A stretch of DNA of 64,000 nt from Nitzschia sp. DOCU1. Its lineage: Eukaryota > Bacillariophyta > Bacillariophyceae > Bacillariales > Bacillariaceae. Shown here piece after piece: positions 62,139-64,000 of this stretch. Both the position numbers and the translations under genes were made by a program. The first letter of the stretch is position 1; every line of letters starts with the position of its first letter. The notes under the pieces were generated by a model. The model saw only the letters and a list, made by a program, of their open reading frames with translations. It ran no database searches and was not told where the DNA came from. The stretch covers positions 992,001 through 1,056,000 of the forward strand of contig OX595999.1 of the NCBI GenBank assembly GCA_951394045.1. Reading direction: 5' to 3'.

Positions 62139-62888
62139 TGCCTTCATTGAAGAAAGCGACGACGAGCCGTGGATTTCCCCACACACCGCGAAAAATACAG
62201 CATTGAAGAAACAAAATAACTATCTTTATTCTACAACAGAGGCCGGGCTCAAGTAGTAGCCTGTCGGAGCGGCGTGCCATAGTGCTTGTACGTTTTACAA
62301 CAGTACGATATCATTTTCAATCGGGACGGGTTTTCCCTGGGCTCGTCGTCGGTGCTTTTCTCGTCCTTCCCGGGGCTCAGCCTTCTTGAGCAACCCGTAC
62401 AATCTTGACAATTTTGATTAGTTGCAGTGATCCCCGAACCATTCCCAGACCCACCTTGAGCCGTTGCAACATTGATAGCAGGTACTTCCATTCAAGCAGC
62501 GTGTGTCTCTACCCCAGCAAGGCTCCGTTCCACAGGCGGTAAACAGCAATCCCGCCCAATAACTGGAGCCATTTTCGCAAAGGTTGCAAGTTGTACCCTC
62601 TCCACAAAGGGTGCCGTCGGTCCATCCGGCGCCAGGGGCAGATCCACCCGTACAAATGCCAGGATTGAACCCCCCCATCCAACGGGGTACACTTCATCTG
62701 ACCGTCATTGGAGAACATGTTACTGCAGCATCCATTGTTGCAATCACCGTTCACTGTACAAAACTCCCAGTCGCCAAGTTTCTGCTGCATCCCGCGAAGA
62801 TTTTGCTCACGCGACTGGGCGTGAGCACAAGCCCCAGAGGAGGCAAGGAAAACGAGAGCAGCTTGGGGGATCTTCATTCTGATTGTTG
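62139..62888. repeat. segmental duplication, copy 2
   Basis: Near-identical copy of 58529-59276 carrying pseudogene E. Confidence 0.93.
62418..62877 (-). pseudogene. gene E: frameshifted copy of gene D
   Basis: Same signal peptide and first module as gene D, but the C run at 62670-62676 has seven C's where gene D has six. On the minus strand this breaks the frame within CTPLDGG, so the distal cysteine-rich domain is only open in another frame. Because the change is in a homopolymer, a sequencing error must be excluded before calling it dead. Apart from this indel the copies are almost identical. Confidence 0.8.
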
Positions 62889-63461
62889 TCGTAGTAAGGT
62901 TTGCTTTCAAGAAATGAAAATTATGAGCAAAATCAAAAAGGAGTGCATGATGGCAACATTAGTCAAATAGACCCGTGATGAGGTTCCATGCACGACTCGA
63001 TAGCGTAATCGCGGCCCGGGTCAGAGTAGTCGCAGTCGGAGTAGCGGAATCGTGCTAGGTATTATCGTTCGTGCATAATATGTACTAGTAGACTTGCAGT
63101 GCCCGTCCATACCACTTGAGAGGTGCCAATTTTAACACATCCCAATCCTTCAAGTAGTTCGTGTGCCGACACTTCTGCTTCCACCAGTCAAGTGATCGAA
63201 GTCGGAGTCAAAATTGACGAAGATGGCATCTGCGCAATCAGGAGGAGTGGACAGAAACGGACTGAAAGCGATATTTCACGAGTCGTCCCGGAAATTCCAC
63301 CAAGCAATGGCATTATTGGTCATGAGTATTCAAGCGACGCCAATGTCACTGCGCCGGGCGGCATGGCAATGCTTGCGAGCACCATGTGACTGGTGACGAC
63401 GACAATGATGATTCTTTCGATAATTTGGTAGAAGTACAATCCAAATATCCACTAGCGTAGT
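62878..63461. promoter_or_regulatory. upstream region of gene E, degenerate
   Basis: 584 bp. CGGGTCAGAGTAGTCGCAGT near 63017 and AGCGGAATCGTG near 63041 match the protease C upstream region (57775-57812); the decamer is degenerate here (GTAATCGCGG, 63004). Two overlapping plus-strand open frames at 63123-63396 have no supporting feature. Confidence 0.5.
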
Positions 63462-63612
63462 AGCTGCTGATCGGAATGGATAGATACGGTCATGTGACGT
63501 TCCAAATGCTGCCGCAAAGGGCTCGAGACGTTTTCATCCAACTCGGATTGCCACCTCAAACGCCGGCAATGCTGGCAAAGAAACGACAAGGCAACCAATG
63601 ACGAGATTGAAT
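63462..63612 (+). pseudogene. fragment of the SDR gene, last-exon copy
   Basis: GATCGGAATGGATAGATACG and the following 120 bp align with 61552-61690, the end of the SDR coding region, with scattered substitutions (for example TGGGCC to AGGGCT, TGGCAAGG to CGACAAGG) and a lost stop codon. The rest of the gene is not present. Confidence 0.85.
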
Positions 63613-63682
63613 TGATCTTCCTCCATTTGCGCCTTCAGTATCATCCAGTTTGGCAGCCACGGCTTCACGTAGAGTTCACCGT

Positions 63683-64000
63683 TCATCCTTTTGGTTTCGA
63701 AGAAACGTTCAGAATGGACTTTCGAGCCATCGGCACACGCTCTCCACATTCTTGCCGAAAGATCCTTCGGACGACCTCAAAGAATGCCTCTCGTTCCTCG
63801 TCTGGTAGTGTAATATAGAGACTCAATGTATTGAGCAATTGGATATAGCTTTCAATCGAGATGTGTTCTTGCACCGGATATTCAATCGTCTCAAATGGGA
63901 CGAAGTAGGATGAAGCCTCGATCGGCTCCAGGACATGTTCGGTCAACTTGTTCCAATGTGTCTTGAGATTACCATGACCAAAATAAAACGGTTTTGGTTT
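63683..64000 (-). CDS. probable class I methyltransferase, C-terminal part (runs off window)
   Basis: 105 codons from the window edge to the stop. EASSYFVPFETIEYPVQEHI, then SYIQLLNTLSLYITLPDEER and FFEVVRRIFRQE fit the C-terminal cap of class I S-adenosylmethionine methyltransferases of the Methyltransf_11 type (strand, then SxxxYxxLLxTxSxY..LPxxER). The SAM-binding motifs would be outside the window, so the call rests on the C-terminal pattern only. Confidence 0.5.
   Translation of the reverse strand, partial: KPKPFYFGHGNLKTHWNKLTEHVLEPIEASSYFVPFETIEYPVQEHISIESYIQLLNTLSLYITLPDEEREAFFEVVRRIFRQECGERVPMARKSILNVSSKPKG

Noticed and set aside
63123..63396. Two overlapping plus-strand open frames
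   Set aside because: No start context, domain or homologue in the window; they lie in degenerate duplicated flank.

Overview
This window looks like a piece of nuclear chromosome from a diatom, probably a pennate one. No species can be named from sequence alone. The grounds are a copia polyprotein of the diatom CoDi style, short GT-AG introns (66-90 bp where the splice can be read), and predicted plastid proteins whose signal peptides end in an ASAF-like motif. A CP12-like protein, DUF6824-type domains and FG-repeat NUP98-NUP96, REV1 and RAD5/HLTF homologues point the same way. The genes are eukaryotic, monocistronic and densely packed on both strands; no tRNA, rRNA or CRISPR array was recognised.

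Region 1 (1-39350) is ordinary housekeeping sequence apart from a copia retroelement running off the left edge. In order: AlkB-like dioxygenase, zinc-finger/SDR protein, a 1431-residue helical-repeat protein, a two-domain glycosyltransferase, a zinc-finger/alpha-beta hydrolase, REV1 (three exons), a SET protein, NUP98-96, a CP12-like plastid protein, a SohB-like S49 peptidase, a DinB-fold protein, an arrestin fused to three DUF6824-like domains (three exons), an orphan plastid RNase II N-terminal domain, a second smaller arrestin, and a coiled-coil protein that may be Nnf1/PMF1-like.

Region 2 (about 39880-63620) is an expanding accessory array and the most interesting part. Three intact secreted modular metalloproteases (A, B and C, all on the minus strand) each have four parts: a signal peptide, a short LRG-containing linker, a cassette of cysteine-rich binding modules, and a metzincin-type zinc protease domain. 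The zinc motif HEIGHGFGLPH is assembled from three exons, the middle one a 29-nt microexon identical in all three genes. A and C carry three six-cysteine modules; B carries five hevein-like (CBM18) modules instead. Two shorter relatives (D, and E with a one-base frameshift) keep the signal peptide and one six-cysteine module but no protease domain.

Interleaved on the plus strand are beta-trefoil (fascin-like) genes: one intact, one truncated by a frame-shifting deletion, one dead fragment. The array also contains an SDR gene plus a copy of its 3' end, a RAD5-like gene and a small plastid-targeted membrane protein. A 1448-bp element with perfect 30-bp terminal inverted repeats carries its own two-exon gene. 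The upstream regions of the protease family share duplicated blocks containing many copies of GTGATCGCAG, and D's upstream region is a mosaic of the B and C types. Together these suggest a fast-evolving family of secreted proteins whose binding modules are swapped, perhaps acting on the extracellular matrix, cell wall or other cells; that role is inference. The window ends inside a probable methyltransferase gene.
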